Shown: positions 22,826 through 32,399, counted from the first letter of the stretch. The stretch is 64,000 nt of DNA from Ferrovibrio terrae_A (GCF_943372915.1 NZ_CALSAN010000022.1:1-64000), one strand, 5' to 3'. Numbers and translations: made by a program. Notes: generated by a model not told the origin, from the sequence alone.

Positions 22826-24286
22826 TCAGCCGGCCAGCTTCTTCTTCAGCAGCTCGTTCACCGCATTCGGATTGGCCTTGCCGCCCGATGCCTTCATGGT
22901 CTGGCCGACGAAGAAGCCGAACAGCTTGTCCTTGCCGGAGCGATACTCGGCCACCTTGTCCGGGTTGGCCGCCATCACCTCGTCGATCACCTTCTCGATG
23001 GCGCCGGTATCGGTGACCTGGCGCATGCCCTTCTCTTCCACGATGGTGGCGGCATCCTTGCCGGTTTCCACCATCAGCGCGAAGACATCCTTGGCCAGGC
23101 GGTTGGAGATGGTGTTGTCGGAAATCAGGTCAATCAGGCCGCCGAGCTTTTCGGCGGTGATGACGAAATCCTCCATCGACTGGCCCGACTTGTTGAGCAG
23201 GCCGAAATACTCGGTGATCACCCAGTTGGCGGCTAGCTTGCCATCACGGCCCTTGGCCACCTTCTCGTAGAAGTCGGCCGACTCCTTCTCGGCCACCAGC
23301 ACGGAGGCGTCGTAGGGGCTCAGGCCCAGCTTCTCGATGAAGCGCGCCTTCTTCTCGTCGGGCAGTTCCGGCAGCGTCGCCTTGATGCCATCGACCCAAG
23401 CCTGCTCGAATTCCAGCGGCAGCAGGTCGGGATCGGGGAAGTAGCGGTAGTCATGCGCTTCTTCCTTGGAGCGCATGCTGCGCGTCACGCCCTTGCCGGT
23501 GTCGAACAGCCGGGTTTCCTGGTCGATCTTGCCACCCTCTTCCAGAATCTCGATCTGGCGGCGGGCTTCGTATTCGATGGCCTGCTGCACGAAGCGGACG
23601 GAATTGACGTTCTTGATCTCGCAGCGTGTACCCAGCGGACCGCCCGGCTTGCGCACGGAGACGTTGACGTCGGCGCGCATCGAGCCTTCGTCCATGTTGC
23701 CGTCGCAGGTGCCGAGATAGCGCACGATGGTGCGCAGCTTCTTCAGGTAAAGCCCGGCCTCTTCCGAATTGCGCATGTCGGGCTCGGAGACGATTTCCAT
23801 CAGCGCGACGCCGGAGCGATTCAGGTCGATGAAGCTCTCGCGCGGACTCTGGTCATGCAGGCTCTTGCCGGCATCCTGTTCCAGATGCAGGCGGGTGATA
23901 CCGATCTCGCGGGTCGAGCCATCGGGCATGTCGAGCAGCAGCACGCCCTTGCCGACGATGGGCTGCAGATACTGGCTGATCTGGTAACCCTGCGGCAGGT
24001 CGGCGTAGAAGTAGTTCTTGCGATCGAACACCGAATGCAGGTTGATCTGCGCCTTCAGGCCGAGGCCGGTGCGCACCGCCTGCTCGACGCAATAGCCGTT
24101 GATCACCGGCAGCATGCCGGGCATCGCCGCATCCACCAGACTGACCTGGTGGTTCGGTTCGGCGCCAAAGGTGGCGTCGGCCCCGGAGAACAGCTTGGAC
24201 TTGGATGAGACCTGGGCATGGACTTCCATGCCGATCACGATCTCCCACGGACCCGTGGCACCCTGGATATAATCTTTCTCGGCCAT
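22826..24286 (-). CDS. gatB: Aspartyl/glutamyl-tRNA amidotransferase subunit B
   Basis: 486 aa, full length. The GatB kinase-like cradle carries WEIVIGMEVHAQVSSKSKLF, then NRSGVALMEIVSEPDM and EGSMRADVNVSVRKPGG. The C-terminal YqeY/tail domain (about 340-486) binds the tRNA and ends ANPNAVNELLKKKLAG. With GatA and GatC it phosphorylates Glu or Asp on misacylated tRNA-Gln or tRNA-Asn and amidates it with ammonia from glutamine. Third gene of gatC-gatA-gatB, three bases after gatA, followed by the terminator. Confidence 0.98.
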   Translation of the reverse strand: MAEKDYIQGATGPWEIVIGMEVHAQVSSKSKLFSGADATFGAEPNHQVSLVDAAMPGMLPVINGYCVEQAVRTGLGLKAQINLHSVFDRKNYFYADLPQGYQISQYLQPIVGKGVLLLDMPDGSTREIGITRLHLEQDAGKSLHDQSPRESFIDLNRSGVALMEIVSEPDMRNSEEAGLYLKKLRTIVRYLGTCDGNMDEGSMRADVNVSVRKPGGPLGTRCEIKNVNSVRFVQQAIEYEARRQIEILEEGGKIDQETRLFDTGKGVTRSMRSKEEAHDYRYFPDPDLLPLEFEQAWVDGIKATLPELPDEKKARFIEKLGLSPYDASVLVAEKESADFYEKVAKGRDGKLAANWVITEYFGLLNKSGQSMEDFVITAEKLGGLIDLISDNTISNRLAKDVFALMVETGKDAATIVEEKGMRQVTDTGAIEKVIDEVMAANPDKVAEYRSGKDKLFGFFVGQTMKASGGKANPNAVNELLKKKLAG

Positions 24287-24289
24287 GAC

Positions 24290-25768
24290 TTAAGCCTCCC
24301 ACCAATGGAAAGGCTTCGCCGTGTAATTGGCGGCCTTTTCGAGGCTGCGACCCAGGCGCAGCAACTGCGCCTCCTCAAACGGCTTGCCAATCAGCTGCAG
24401 GCCCAGCGGCAGTCCTTCGCTGCTAAGCCCCGCCGGCACCGACATGCCGGGCAGACCGGCCAGGCTGGTCGGCACGGTGAACACGTCGTTCAGATACATG
24501 GTGACCGGATCGTCGTTCTTCATGCCGATGGGGAAAGCCGCATTCGGCGCCGTCGGCGTCAGGATGGCATCGACGCGCTGGAAGGCCTGTTCGAAATCCT
24601 TCTTGATCAGCGTGCGCACCTTCTGCGCCTTGGTGTAATAGGCATCGTAATAGCCGGCCGAGAGAACGTAAGTCCCGATCATGATGCGACGCTGCACCTC
24701 GCGGCCGAAACCGGCGCCGCGCGTGTTCTCGTACATCTCGGTCAGATCCTTGCCCGGCACGCGCAGGCCGAAACGCACGCCATCATAGCGCGCGAGATTC
24801 GACGAGGCCTCGGCCGGGGCGACGATGTAATAGGTCGCCAGCGCGTAGTGGGTGTGCGGCAGGTTGATATCGACGATCTCGGCGCCGGCATCCTTCAGCC
24901 ACTGCTTGCCCTGTTCCCACAGCGCGGTGATCTCGGGGTTCATGCCGTCCATGCGGTATTCGCGCGGAATGCCGATGCGCATGCCCTTCACACCGCCGTC
25001 CAGATTGGCGAGATAATCGGGCACCGGGCGATCCACCGAGGTGCTGTCCTTGGGGTCGAAACCGGCCATGGCCTGCAGCATCAGCGCAGAATCGCGCACC
25101 GTGCGGGTCATCGGGCCGGCCTGGTCCAGCGACGAGGCAAAGGCGACGATGCCCCAGCGCGACACGCGGCCATAGGTCGGCTTGATGCCGGTGATGCCGC
25201 AGAGCGAGGCCGGCTGGCGGATCGAGCCGCCGGTATCGGTGCCGGTGGCGCCGAGCGCGAAGCCGGCAGCCACCGCCGCCGCCGAGCCGCCCGAGGAGCC
25301 GCCGGGTACCAGCTTGGTGCCATCCTTGGCGCGCCAAGGATTGACCACCGGGCCGTAATAGCTGGTCTCGTTCGACGAGCCCATGGCGAATTCGTCGAGG
25401 TTCAGCTTGCCCAGCATCACCGCGCCGGCCTTCCACAGGTTGGCGGTGGCGGTCGACTCATATTCCGGGTGGAAGCCGTCGAGGATATGGCTGGCCGCCG
25501 TGGTCAGCACACCCTTGGTGGCGAACAAATCCTTGATCGCCAGCGGGATGCCGTCCAGCAGGCCGGCCTCGCCTTTCGCCCGGCGGGCATCGGCGGCCTT
25601 GGCCATCTCCAGCGCCTTGTCCGGCGTCTCGGTGATCATGGCATTCAGCGGCTTGGCCGCCTGCATCGCCTTGATGCTGGCCTGGGTCAGCTCGACCGCG
25701 GTGAAGTCCTTCTTCGCCAGGCCTTCCAGGGCGCTGGCAATGGTGAGGGCATCGGGATTGACGGTCAT
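24290..25768 (-). CDS. gatA: Aspartyl/glutamyl-tRNA amidotransferase subunit A
   Basis: 492 aa, the standard length. Amidase-signature enzyme: the Lys of the Ser-cisSer-Lys triad lies in IPLAIKDLFATKG. The glycine/serine-rich signature VPGGSSGGSAAAVAAGFA is followed by GTDTGGSIRQPASLCG, which has the cis-Ser and the nucleophile Ser. It hydrolyses glutamine and sends ammonia through a tunnel to GatB. Its start shares a base with the gatC stop (TAATG), so the two are translationally coupled. Confidence 0.98.
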   Translation of the reverse strand: MTVNPDALTIASALEGLAKKDFTAVELTQASIKAMQAAKPLNAMITETPDKALEMAKAADARRAKGEAGLLDGIPLAIKDLFATKGVLTTAASHILDGFHPEYESTATANLWKAGAVMLGKLNLDEFAMGSSNETSYYGPVVNPWRAKDGTKLVPGGSSGGSAAAVAAGFALGATGTDTGGSIRQPASLCGITGIKPTYGRVSRWGIVAFASSLDQAGPMTRTVRDSALMLQAMAGFDPKDSTSVDRPVPDYLANLDGGVKGMRIGIPREYRMDGMNPEITALWEQGKQWLKDAGAEIVDINLPHTHYALATYYIVAPAEASSNLARYDGVRFGLRVPGKDLTEMYENTRGAGFGREVQRRIMIGTYVLSAGYYDAYYTKAQKVRTLIKKDFEQAFQRVDAILTPTAPNAAFPIGMKNDDPVTMYLNDVFTVPTSLAGLPGMSVPAGLSSEGLPLGLQLIGKPFEEAQLLRLGRSLEKAANYTAKPFHWWEA

Positions 25769-26055
25769 TACTCGACCACCTTCGGCACCGTGTAGAAATC
25801 GCCCTGGCGCTGCGGCGCGTTTTTCAGCACGGCTTCAGGGTTGCCGCCATCGGTGACCGCATCCTCGCGCTGGCGCATCTTCATCGGCGTCACCGAGGTC
25901 ATCGGCTGCACGTTGTCGGTGTTGACCGCCTGCAATTCCTCGACAAAGGAAAGAATCCTGTTCAGCTCGGAGGCCATGGCCTCCAGCCGGTCCGGCTCCG
26001 TCTTCAGCCGGGCGAGCTTGGCGATTTTCGCCACTGCCGCTGTATCCAATGACAT
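25768..26055 (-). CDS. gatC: Aspartyl/glutamyl-tRNA amidotransferase subunit C
   Basis: 95 aa from the ATG at 26055, the normal GatC length; in-frame starts further upstream would add an unconserved leader. It opens MSLDTAAVAKIAKLARLKTE with the typical helical wrap and contains ELNRILSFVEELQAVNTDNV, then MRQREDAV and the C-terminal GDFYTVPKVVE. GatC stabilises the GatA-GatB complex. First gene of the operon, divergent from ruvX with a 67-bp gap. Confidence 0.96.
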   Translation of the reverse strand: MSLDTAAVAKIAKLARLKTEPDRLEAMASELNRILSFVEELQAVNTDNVQPMTSVTPMKMRQREDAVTDGGNPEAVLKNAPQRQGDFYTVPKVVE

Positions 26056-26122
26056 GCGCTGTCCGTTCCGTGGTGGTAAACTTGGGGAGAATCCCTTGAA
26101 ATAGCGGCGGAAAGTATCATTC

Positions 26123-26629
26123 GTGACCGGCTCCGGCAACCCTGCCTCACCCCCGGCTAAGTCCTTGTTCAAGCCGGCAGAAGGCCCGATCCGGCTCAGC
26201 CCCGGTCAGCGCTTTCTCGGCCTCGATCTGGGCACCAAGACCATAGGATTGGCGCTCTCGGACACCGGCCACCGCATCGCCTCGCCCTACCAGACCCTGG
26301 TCCGCAAGAAATTTAGTGCGGATGCCGCGGAATTACAGCGTATCGCTGCCAAGGAAAACGTCGCCGCCCTGGTGCTCGGCCTGCCGGTCAACATGGACGG
26401 CACGGAGGGACCGCGCTGCCAGGCGACGCGCGCCTTTGCCCGCAACATGAGCCAGCTGATGCCGCTGCCCATTGCCCTGTGGGACGAGCGGATGAGCACC
26501 ATGGCGGTGCAGCGGATGATGACGGACGAGGCCGACCTGAGCCGGGCGCGCCGCGCCGAACTGGTCGACAAGCTGGCCGCCAGCTACATCCTGCAGAGCT
26601 ATCTCGACTGGATCGGCGGGCAGGCGTAA
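26123..26629 (+). CDS. ruvX: Putative pre-16S rRNA nuclease / Holliday junction resolvase-like RuvX (YqgF)
   Basis: 168 aa from a GTG start; the core begins near residue 30 with RFLGLDLGTKTIGLALSD, the RNase-H-like first acidic strand. LVLGLPVNMDGTEGPRC and LWDERMSTMAVQRMM complete the catalytic acidic set (D, E/D). The family trims the 5' end of 16S rRNA and is also called a Holliday junction resolvase homologue. The N-terminal 25 residues are family-variable. Divergent from gatC. Confidence 0.93.
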   Translation: MTGSGNPASPPAKSLFKPAEGPIRLSPGQRFLGLDLGTKTIGLALSDTGHRIASPYQTLVRKKFSADAAELQRIAAKENVAALVLGLPVNMDGTEGPRCQATRAFARNMSQLMPLPIALWDERMSTMAVQRMMTDEADLSRARRAELVDKLAASYILQSYLDWIGGQA

Positions 26630-26746
26630 TCGCAGCATAACTATCGGGCATATTTCTGCTGGTTGCATACGGATGATCTGATAGAATCCCGCCGAACCGG
26701 CGACACAGCCGGAGGAAACGCATCCGCTCCCGTCCCGCAGGCCCAG

Positions 26747-27997
26747 ATGACCGATTTCGCCCTCCCCGTCGGCAACCCGTCCTCCATTCCGAACCGAGAC
26801 ATCAAGGTGATGGCGCTGATCAGCGTCGCGCATGGCTGCAGCCATTTCTTCCAGCTGGTGCTGCCGCCGCTGTTCCCGTTCCTGCGCGAGGATTTTAGCG
26901 TCAGCTATACCGAACTCGGCCTGGTGATGACGCTGTTCTATGTCACCTCGGGCGTGCTGCAGACGCCGGCCGGCTTCCTGGTTGACCGTATCGGCGCGCG
27001 CAATGTGCTGATCGGCGGACTGGCCATCTTCTGCACCGCGATCCTGCTCTACGGGCTGGCGCCGAGCTACTGGCTGCTGCTGCCGGTGGCCGTGCTCGCC
27101 GGCATCGGCAACAGCGTGTTCCATCCCGCCGATTTCTCGATCCTCAATGCATCCGTCGACCAGAAGCGGCTCGGCCGCGCCTATGGCAGCCACACGCTGG
27201 GCGGCAATCTGGGCTGGGGCCTGGCGCCGGTGCTGATGGCCGGCGGCGCCGCCCTGTTCGGCTGGCGCGCCGCGCCGATCATCGCAGCCCTGGTGGGCTA
27301 TGCCGTGCTCGCCGCCCTGCTGCTCAACCGCGACCTGCTGAAGGAAGATGCCGGTGCCGCCCGTCGCGCCGCCGCCAAGGCCGGCGAAAAGGCGGAAGCC
27401 CTCGGCCCGCTGCTCACCCTGCCGGTGATGATGTGCTTCGGCTATTTCCTGCTGCTGTCATTCGCATTGATCGGCACGCAGAATTTCCTGCCGGCAACGC
27501 TCGCTGCGCTCTACGGCACACCGCTGACACTCGCCACCACGGCGCTGACCGGCTTCCTGCTCGGGGCCTCGGCCGGCGTGATGGTGGGCGGCTGGGTGGC
27601 CGACAAGGGCGTGAAGCTGGAAGCCATCGTCATCACCGGCCTGCTGGGGGCCGCCGGCCTGATCCTGGTGGTGGCCAACCTCAACCTGCCCGCTGCGGCG
27701 CTGGTGGCGGCGATTGCCGGCGCCGGCTTCCTGCAGGGCTTCACCACGCCGTCACGCGACCTGATCGTGCGCGGCGCGGCGCCCAAGGGCGCCTCGGGCC
27801 GCGTCTTCGGCTTCGTCTATTCAGGGCTGGATGCCGGCTCGGCCACGGCGCCGCTGGTGCTGGGCCTGCTGCTAGATCATGGCCGCGCCGACTATGTGCT
27901 GTGGTTCGTCGCCGCCATGCTGGCGCTCACCACGCTGACGGCAGTCGCGATCCGGCAGAGTTCGACCCGGAGGGCTGCAACCGTCGCTGCTGAGTGA
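26747..27997 (+). CDS. MFS transporter
   Basis: 416 aa with twelve hydrophobic segments expected. The first half begins MALISVAHGCSHFFQLVLPP and has the MFS loop 2-3 signature GFLVDRIGARNVL (G-x-x-x-D-R-x-G-x-R). The second half has a matching loop GGWVADKGVKLEAIV. The middle cytoplasmic loop (about residues 190-225) is rich in Ala, Lys and Glu. ATG 26747 has no close ribosome site; an upstream TTG at 26663 has GGAGG downstream of it, so the start is not certain. Probably a fosmidomycin-resistance/Fsr-like or organic-acid exporter; substrate unknown. Confidence 0.88.
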   Translation: MTDFALPVGNPSSIPNRDIKVMALISVAHGCSHFFQLVLPPLFPFLREDFSVSYTELGLVMTLFYVTSGVLQTPAGFLVDRIGARNVLIGGLAIFCTAILLYGLAPSYWLLLPVAVLAGIGNSVFHPADFSILNASVDQKRLGRAYGSHTLGGNLGWGLAPVLMAGGAALFGWRAAPIIAALVGYAVLAALLLNRDLLKEDAGAARRAAAKAGEKAEALGPLLTLPVMMCFGYFLLLSFALIGTQNFLPATLAALYGTPLTLATTALTGFLLGASAGVMVGGWVADKGVKLEAIVITGLLGAAGLILVVANLNLPAAALVAAIAGAGFLQGFTTPSRDLIVRGAAPKGASGRVFGFVYSGLDAGSATAPLVLGLLLDHGRADYVLWFVAAMLALTTLTAVAIRQSSTRRAATVAAE

Positions 27998-27998
27998 G

Positions 27999-28124
27999 CT
28001 AGTCCTGCACCGTGCAGCTGGGCGACGATTTGCACCAGCCGCGCACACCGCCGGCGAACATCGACGCCGGATCGGTGCAGGCCGATAACATCAGCAGAAC
28101 CGCAAAGATGGTAGCTGCGCGCAT
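27999..28124 (-). CDS. 41-aa lipoprotein
   Basis: The product MRAATIFAVLLMLSACTDPA continues to a total of 41 residues. The signal peptide has lipobox L-S-A-C (Cys16) followed by Thr-Asp; Asp at +3, not +2, is compatible with outer-membrane sorting. The short mature tail contains two more Cys in GWCKSSPSC. The start codon shares its A with the stop of the upstream NTF2-like gene (TAATG), a classic coupling arrangement, which argues the gene is real. Its stop lies one base from the end of the convergent MFS gene. Function unknown. Confidence 0.72.
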   Translation of the reverse strand: MRAATIFAVLLMLSACTDPASMFAGGVRGWCKSSPSCTVQD

Positions 28125-28510
28125 TACGAGGCCAGCGTTTCGGCCACGAAGGTCTTGCTTATCACCTGCCAGCGGCCATCGAGCTTGATCAGGCTCAGAT
28201 AGTCGGTGAAGAAGCGCGGCAGGATCGCGCAGTTCAGCTTGACCAGCGCGGTATTCGGCCCGGTGATGTCGACCGACAGGATGCGCTCATGCTCGCGGCC
28301 CTGGCCGTTGGCCTTGGGCGACGGCCGGCTCTCGACCGCCTTGCACCAGTCCTCGCGCGGCATGTTGACCAGCTTGCCGTCGGCTGCCACGGCAAACAGG
28401 CTGGAGGCCGGATGGAAGGACTGCCGCAGTTTCGCGGTGTCGCCTTCATAGAGACCGTCCAGATAGATCTGGACGATGCTGAGAATATCGTTGACCTGTG
28501 CGTTGCTCAT
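28124..28510 (-). CDS. NTF2-like / lumazine-binding-like protein
   Basis: 128 aa from ATG 28510, preceded by GGAGGA; an upstream in-frame start would be unusually far. The alpha+beta cone pattern of the NTF2-like fold is seen: helix VNDILSIVQIYLDGLYEGDT, then KLRQSFHPASSLFAVAADG, and beta strands TALVKLNCAILPRFFTDYLS and WQVISKTFV. Members of this SnoaL/lumazine-binding-like group are often small dimeric proteins of unknown ligand. It overlaps the 41-aa lipoprotein start and follows the cytidine deaminase gene by 80 bp. Confidence 0.8.
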   Translation of the reverse strand: MSNAQVNDILSIVQIYLDGLYEGDTAKLRQSFHPASSLFAVAADGKLVNMPREDWCKAVESRPSPKANGQGREHERILSVDITGPNTALVKLNCAILPRFFTDYLSLIKLDGRWQVISKTFVAETLAS

Positions 28511-28590
28511 GCTGTCCTCCGGTTGGACCGCAGCAGAGCAGCCGGCCCATGCGGGGTCAAGCGTGAGAATGCATCCCGACAATATGGCCG

Positions 28591-29010
28591 CTAAGGCTGC
28601 CGGTGGTATTTGAGCGGCAGCAGCTCGGACGGCGCATAGGCCTTCAGGCCACCGGCCTCATCAGCCAGCAGCACGCGGGCATCCGGTGCGAAATCGCGCA
28701 GCATCTCGCGGCAGATGCCGCAGGGCGCCACCACCTGGATTTTCTGGTTCTGCTCGGTCGGGCGCGGATGGCGCACCGAGACGATATCGGTGATCGGATC
28801 GGCGGCGCCGATCTGCGCCATCGCCTGGCCGACGGCGACCGCTTCGGCGCAGACCGAGGCGCGGCCGACATAGGTATCGAGATGCAGGCCGGTGACGATC
28901 TTGCCCGACTGCGTGCGCAGGGCGGCGGCGATATGATGCCGGCCGACCGCATAGCGCTGTTTGATCAGCGCCATGGCCGCATCGAGCAGTTCCTGATCGG
29001 CCGGCGACAT
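28591..29010 (-). CDS. Cytidine deaminase family protein
   Basis: 139 aa. Zinc site: C-A-E in GRASVCAEAVAVGQA (Cys and catalytic Glu) and P-C-G-I-C in VVAPCGICREML. This matches the CDA/blasticidin-S-deaminase group rather than guanine or dCMP deaminases. It converts cytidine (or a related nucleoside) to uridine in pyrimidine salvage. The gene starts five bases after the valS stop, so it is co-transcribed downstream of valS. Confidence 0.9.
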   Translation of the reverse strand: MSPADQELLDAAMALIKQRYAVGRHHIAAALRTQSGKIVTGLHLDTYVGRASVCAEAVAVGQAMAQIGAADPITDIVSVRHPRPTEQNQKIQVVAPCGICREMLRDFAPDARVLLADEAGGLKAYAPSELLPLKYHRQP

Positions 29011-29015
29011 CCTGT

Positions 29016-31655
29016 TCAGCCCAGCTGCTGCAGCGCGTCGGCCAGCTTTTCGGCCAGCGAGGACTGCGCGGTGCGGCGCTCATGCTGTTCGTCCACCACC
29101 GCCTGCGGCGCCCGCGACATGAAGGTGGTGTCGGCCAGCTTGGCATCGATCTTGGCGATCTCGGCCAGCGCCTTGTCGCGCTCCTTGCCCAGACGCTGCT
29201 TTTCCTTGGCGATGTCGATCACCTCGGCCAGCGGCAGCACGAAAGTGGCTTCGTCGATCACGATGCGGGCCGAACCCTGCGGCGCCGGCTGGTTCTCCGT
29301 CATCGTCTCGATGCGGGCCAGCCGCTTGATCGGATCGGCATGGCGGGCCAGCCGTGCCGCCGTCTCGGCATTGCCGCCATTGGCGATCATGGCGATCTTG
29401 GCACCGGCCGGCACATTCAGCGCCGCACGCGCCGCACGCACGCCGTCGATCAGGCGGATCAGCCAGTCGATCTCGGCCGCCGCGACCTTGTCCTCGGCCC
29501 GCGCGCCATCCTTGGGCCAGTCGCGCAGCATCAGATAACCGCCAGGCGCGCCATACAGCTTGTCCCATAGCTCTTCGGTCACAAAGGGCATGAAGGGATG
29601 CAGCAGGTGGATCAGCTGGCGCAGCACATAGGCGCAGGTTGCCTGCGTCTCGGCCTTCAGCGCGGCATCCTCGCCGGTCAGGGCGGGCTTGATCAGCTCC
29701 AGATACCAGTCGCAGAAGCTGCCCCAGGTGAAGTGATACAGCGCACCGGCGGCTTCGTTGAACTTGTAGGCGGCCAGTGCGGCCTCGACATCGCGCGCCG
29801 CCTTGCCCAGCTCGCCGATCGCCCATTTGTTGACGGTGCCCTGCACGGCTTCAGGTTTGAAATCGGCCGGCAGTGCACAGCCGTTCATCTCGGCAAAGCG
29901 CGCGGCATTCCACAGCTTGGTGGCGAAGTTGCGATACCCCTCGACGCGCTGCTCCGACATCTTCACGTCGCGGCCCTGCGCGGCGAAGATGGTGAGCGCG
30001 AAGCGCAGGGCATCGGCACCGTATTTGCCGATGACATCCAGCGGGTCCATCACGTTGCCCTTGGTCTTGGACATCTTCTGGCCCTTCTCGTCGCGGACCA
30101 GGGCGTGGATGTAGACCGTGTGGAACGGCGCCTTCTTGGTGAAATGCAGGCCCATCATGATCATCCGGGCGACCCAGAAGAAGATGATGTCGAAGCCGGT
30201 GACCAGCACATCGGTGGGGTAATGCGACTGCAGCACCGGCGTCTGTTCGGGCCAGCCGAGCGTGGAGAACGGCCACAGCGCGGATGAGAACCAGGTGTCG
30301 AGCACATCTTCGTCGCGACGCAGCTCCACCGCCCTGCCGTAATGCTTCCGGGCTTCGGCCTGCGCCTCGGCCTCGTCATAGGCAACAAACACCTTGTCAT
30401 CCGGACCATACCAGGCCGGAATCTGGTGGCCCCACCAGAGCTGGCGCGAGATGCACCAGGGCTGGATGTTGCGCATCCATTCGAAATAGGTCTTTTCCCA
30501 GCTCTTCGGCACGAACTGGATATCGCCCTTTTCCACGGCTTCGATGGCAGGACGGGCGAGCACCTCGGCATTCACATACCACTGCTCGGTCAGCCAGGGC
30601 TCGATCACCACCTGTGAGCGGTCGCCATGCGGCACCATATGCGTGTTGGGCTCGATCTTCTCGACCAGGCCCAGCTCTTCCAGATCGGCAACGATCAGCT
30701 TGCGCGCGGCAAAACGCTCCATGCCGCGATACTTCTCGGGCACGGCATCGTTCAGCTGGGCATGCTTGTCGAAGATATTGATCATCTCGAGGTTATGGCG
30801 CTTGCCGACCTCGAAATCGTTGAAGTCATGCGCCGGCGTCATCTTCACCGCGCCCGAACCCTTCTCGGGATCGGAATATTCATCGGCGACGATGGGGATG
30901 CGGCGACCGACCAGCGGCAGGATGGCGAACTTGCCGACCAGATGCCTGTAGCGCTCGTCTTCCGGATGCACGGCAATGCCGGTATCGCCCAGCATCGTCT
31001 CGGGCCGCGTGGTGGCCACCGTGATGAAGGTGTCGGCCATGCCCTCGACGGGATATTTGAAATACCACAGGTGAGACTTCACCTCGTGCTGCTCGACTTC
31101 CAGGTCGGAGATCGCAGTCAGCAGCTTGGGGTCCCAGTTGACCAGACGCTGGTCCTTGTAGATCAGGCCTTCGCGATACAGCTCGACGAACACCTTGCGC
31201 ACCGCAGCCGAGAGGCCTTCATCCATGGTGAAGCGTTCGCGGCTCCAGTCGCAGCTCTCGCCCAGACGGCGCTGCTGGCCGGTGATCATGCCGCCGGATT
31301 CCGCCTTCCATTCCCAGATGCGCTCGACGAATTTATCGCGGCCCATCTGGTGGCGGTTCAGTTGCTGTGCGGCCAGCTGGCGCTCCACCACCATCTGGGT
31401 GGCGATGCCGGCATGGTCGGTGCCGGGCTGCCACAGCGCGTCGCGGCCGAGCATGCGCTGATAGCGGATCAGGATATCCTGCAGGGTGTGATTGAGCGCA
31501 TGGCCCATATGCAGGCTGCCAGTCACGTTCGGCGGCGGCAGCGCAATCGTATAGGGCTTGCCGGATTTGACGCCCGCTTTGAACGCACCGCCCTCTTCCC
31601 AGGCCTTGTACAGGCGGGCTTCGACATCCTGGGGCGAAAAGCTCTTGTCCAGCAT
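29016..31655 (-). CDS. valS: Valine--tRNA ligase
   Basis: 879 aa, the size of short alphaproteobacterial ValRS. Class I signatures are present: HIGH as PNVTGSLHMGHALNHTLQD and KMSKS as MSKTKGNVMDPL. The editing CP1 domain lies near 200-380 (TRPETMLGDTGIAVHPED). The anticodon-binding domain and the C-terminal coiled coil (AKEKQRLGKERDKALAEI) complete it. It charges tRNA-Val. The gene lies between popZ upstream and cdd downstream on the minus strand; valS next to popZ is a familiar arrangement in alphaproteobacteria. Confidence 0.99.
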   Translation of the reverse strand: MLDKSFSPQDVEARLYKAWEEGGAFKAGVKSGKPYTIALPPPNVTGSLHMGHALNHTLQDILIRYQRMLGRDALWQPGTDHAGIATQMVVERQLAAQQLNRHQMGRDKFVERIWEWKAESGGMITGQQRRLGESCDWSRERFTMDEGLSAAVRKVFVELYREGLIYKDQRLVNWDPKLLTAISDLEVEQHEVKSHLWYFKYPVEGMADTFITVATTRPETMLGDTGIAVHPEDERYRHLVGKFAILPLVGRRIPIVADEYSDPEKGSGAVKMTPAHDFNDFEVGKRHNLEMINIFDKHAQLNDAVPEKYRGMERFAARKLIVADLEELGLVEKIEPNTHMVPHGDRSQVVIEPWLTEQWYVNAEVLARPAIEAVEKGDIQFVPKSWEKTYFEWMRNIQPWCISRQLWWGHQIPAWYGPDDKVFVAYDEAEAQAEARKHYGRAVELRRDEDVLDTWFSSALWPFSTLGWPEQTPVLQSHYPTDVLVTGFDIIFFWVARMIMMGLHFTKKAPFHTVYIHALVRDEKGQKMSKTKGNVMDPLDVIGKYGADALRFALTIFAAQGRDVKMSEQRVEGYRNFATKLWNAARFAEMNGCALPADFKPEAVQGTVNKWAIGELGKAARDVEAALAAYKFNEAAGALYHFTWGSFCDWYLELIKPALTGEDAALKAETQATCAYVLRQLIHLLHPFMPFVTEELWDKLYGAPGGYLMLRDWPKDGARAEDKVAAAEIDWLIRLIDGVRAARAALNVPAGAKIAMIANGGNAETAARLARHADPIKRLARIETMTENQPAPQGSARIVIDEATFVLPLAEVIDIAKEKQRLGKERDKALAEIAKIDAKLADTTFMSRAPQAVVDEQHERRTAQSSLAEKLADALQQLG

Positions 31656-31760
31656 TGGGCTACAACTCGGCGATCATTCGGGAAAGGGCGAAAATAAAGA
31701 CGATCCGGCCGCGCAAGTCCAGACTTGGGCGGGGCCGGTCCGGCGGCAAAACACGCGGTT

Positions 31761-32399
31761 TTAGAGGTGGTCCTGCTCTTCTTCCGCCTGGATGGTCAGG
31801 CGGGCGACCTCGCGCTCGACGATACGCTGGACGATGGTGGCCAGATGGGCATCCAGCCATTCCTTCAGCATCGGGCGCAGCAGTTCCTTGACCAGTTCTT
31901 CCAGCGTGCGCTGGCTGTTGCCCATCGCCATGGCGCGTGAGCCGGAAATGGCGCTGGACAGCTGGCCCAGATGGGCGGCGGCACGGGTGGCGGTCGGCTG
32001 CGAGACCAGACCTTCCATCTCGTCGCGCACCACATCGGTGAGTTCGAACACGTCTTCATGCCGCGGCGGTGGCGGCGGCGCGGCCCGGCGGGGGCGCGGC
32101 GGCGGCGGCGGCATCGGCGGTGGTTCTTCGAAATCAGGCTCGGGCTCCGGCTCGGCCATCATCGGCTCGGGCTCGGGTTCCGGCATCATCGGCTCGGGTT
32201 CCGGTTCCGGCTCGGGCTCCGGATCCGGCATCGCCATCATCGGCTCGGGTTCAGGCTCCGGCTCAGGTGCGGGCGGCGGCGGCGGCGTCTCGGGCGCGGC
32301 GGCCGGCTGGTCGGCCCCGTCTTCGGAAATGATCCGGCGAATGGAGGCAAGGATTTCCTCCATGGTCGGTTCATTTTGGCCTGCCTTGGGGTCGCTCAT
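31761..32399 (-). CDS. popZ: Polar organizing protein PopZ (DUF2497)
   Basis: 212 aa. The conserved N-terminal motif PTMEEILASIRRIISED binds client proteins in Caulobacter PopZ. The middle is a disordered Pro/Glu/Asp-rich linker with many E-P-E-P repeats (about 37-100), then a basic-proline stretch. The C-terminal oligomerisation helices read RTLEELVKELLRPMLKEW, then LDAHLATIVQRIVEREVARL. PopZ forms a polar scaffold that anchors parS/ParB and cell-cycle factors. The gene precedes valS by about 105 bp. The GC-rich linker repeats make this locus prone to length change. Confidence 0.93.
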   Translation of the reverse strand: MSDPKAGQNEPTMEEILASIRRIISEDGADQPAAAPETPPPPPAPEPEPEPEPMMAMPDPEPEPEPEPEPMMPEPEPEPMMAEPEPEPDFEEPPPMPPPPPRPRRAAPPPPPRHEDVFELTDVVRDEMEGLVSQPTATRAAAHLGQLSSAISGSRAMAMGNSQRTLEELVKELLRPMLKEWLDAHLATIVQRIVEREVARLTIQAEEEQDHL

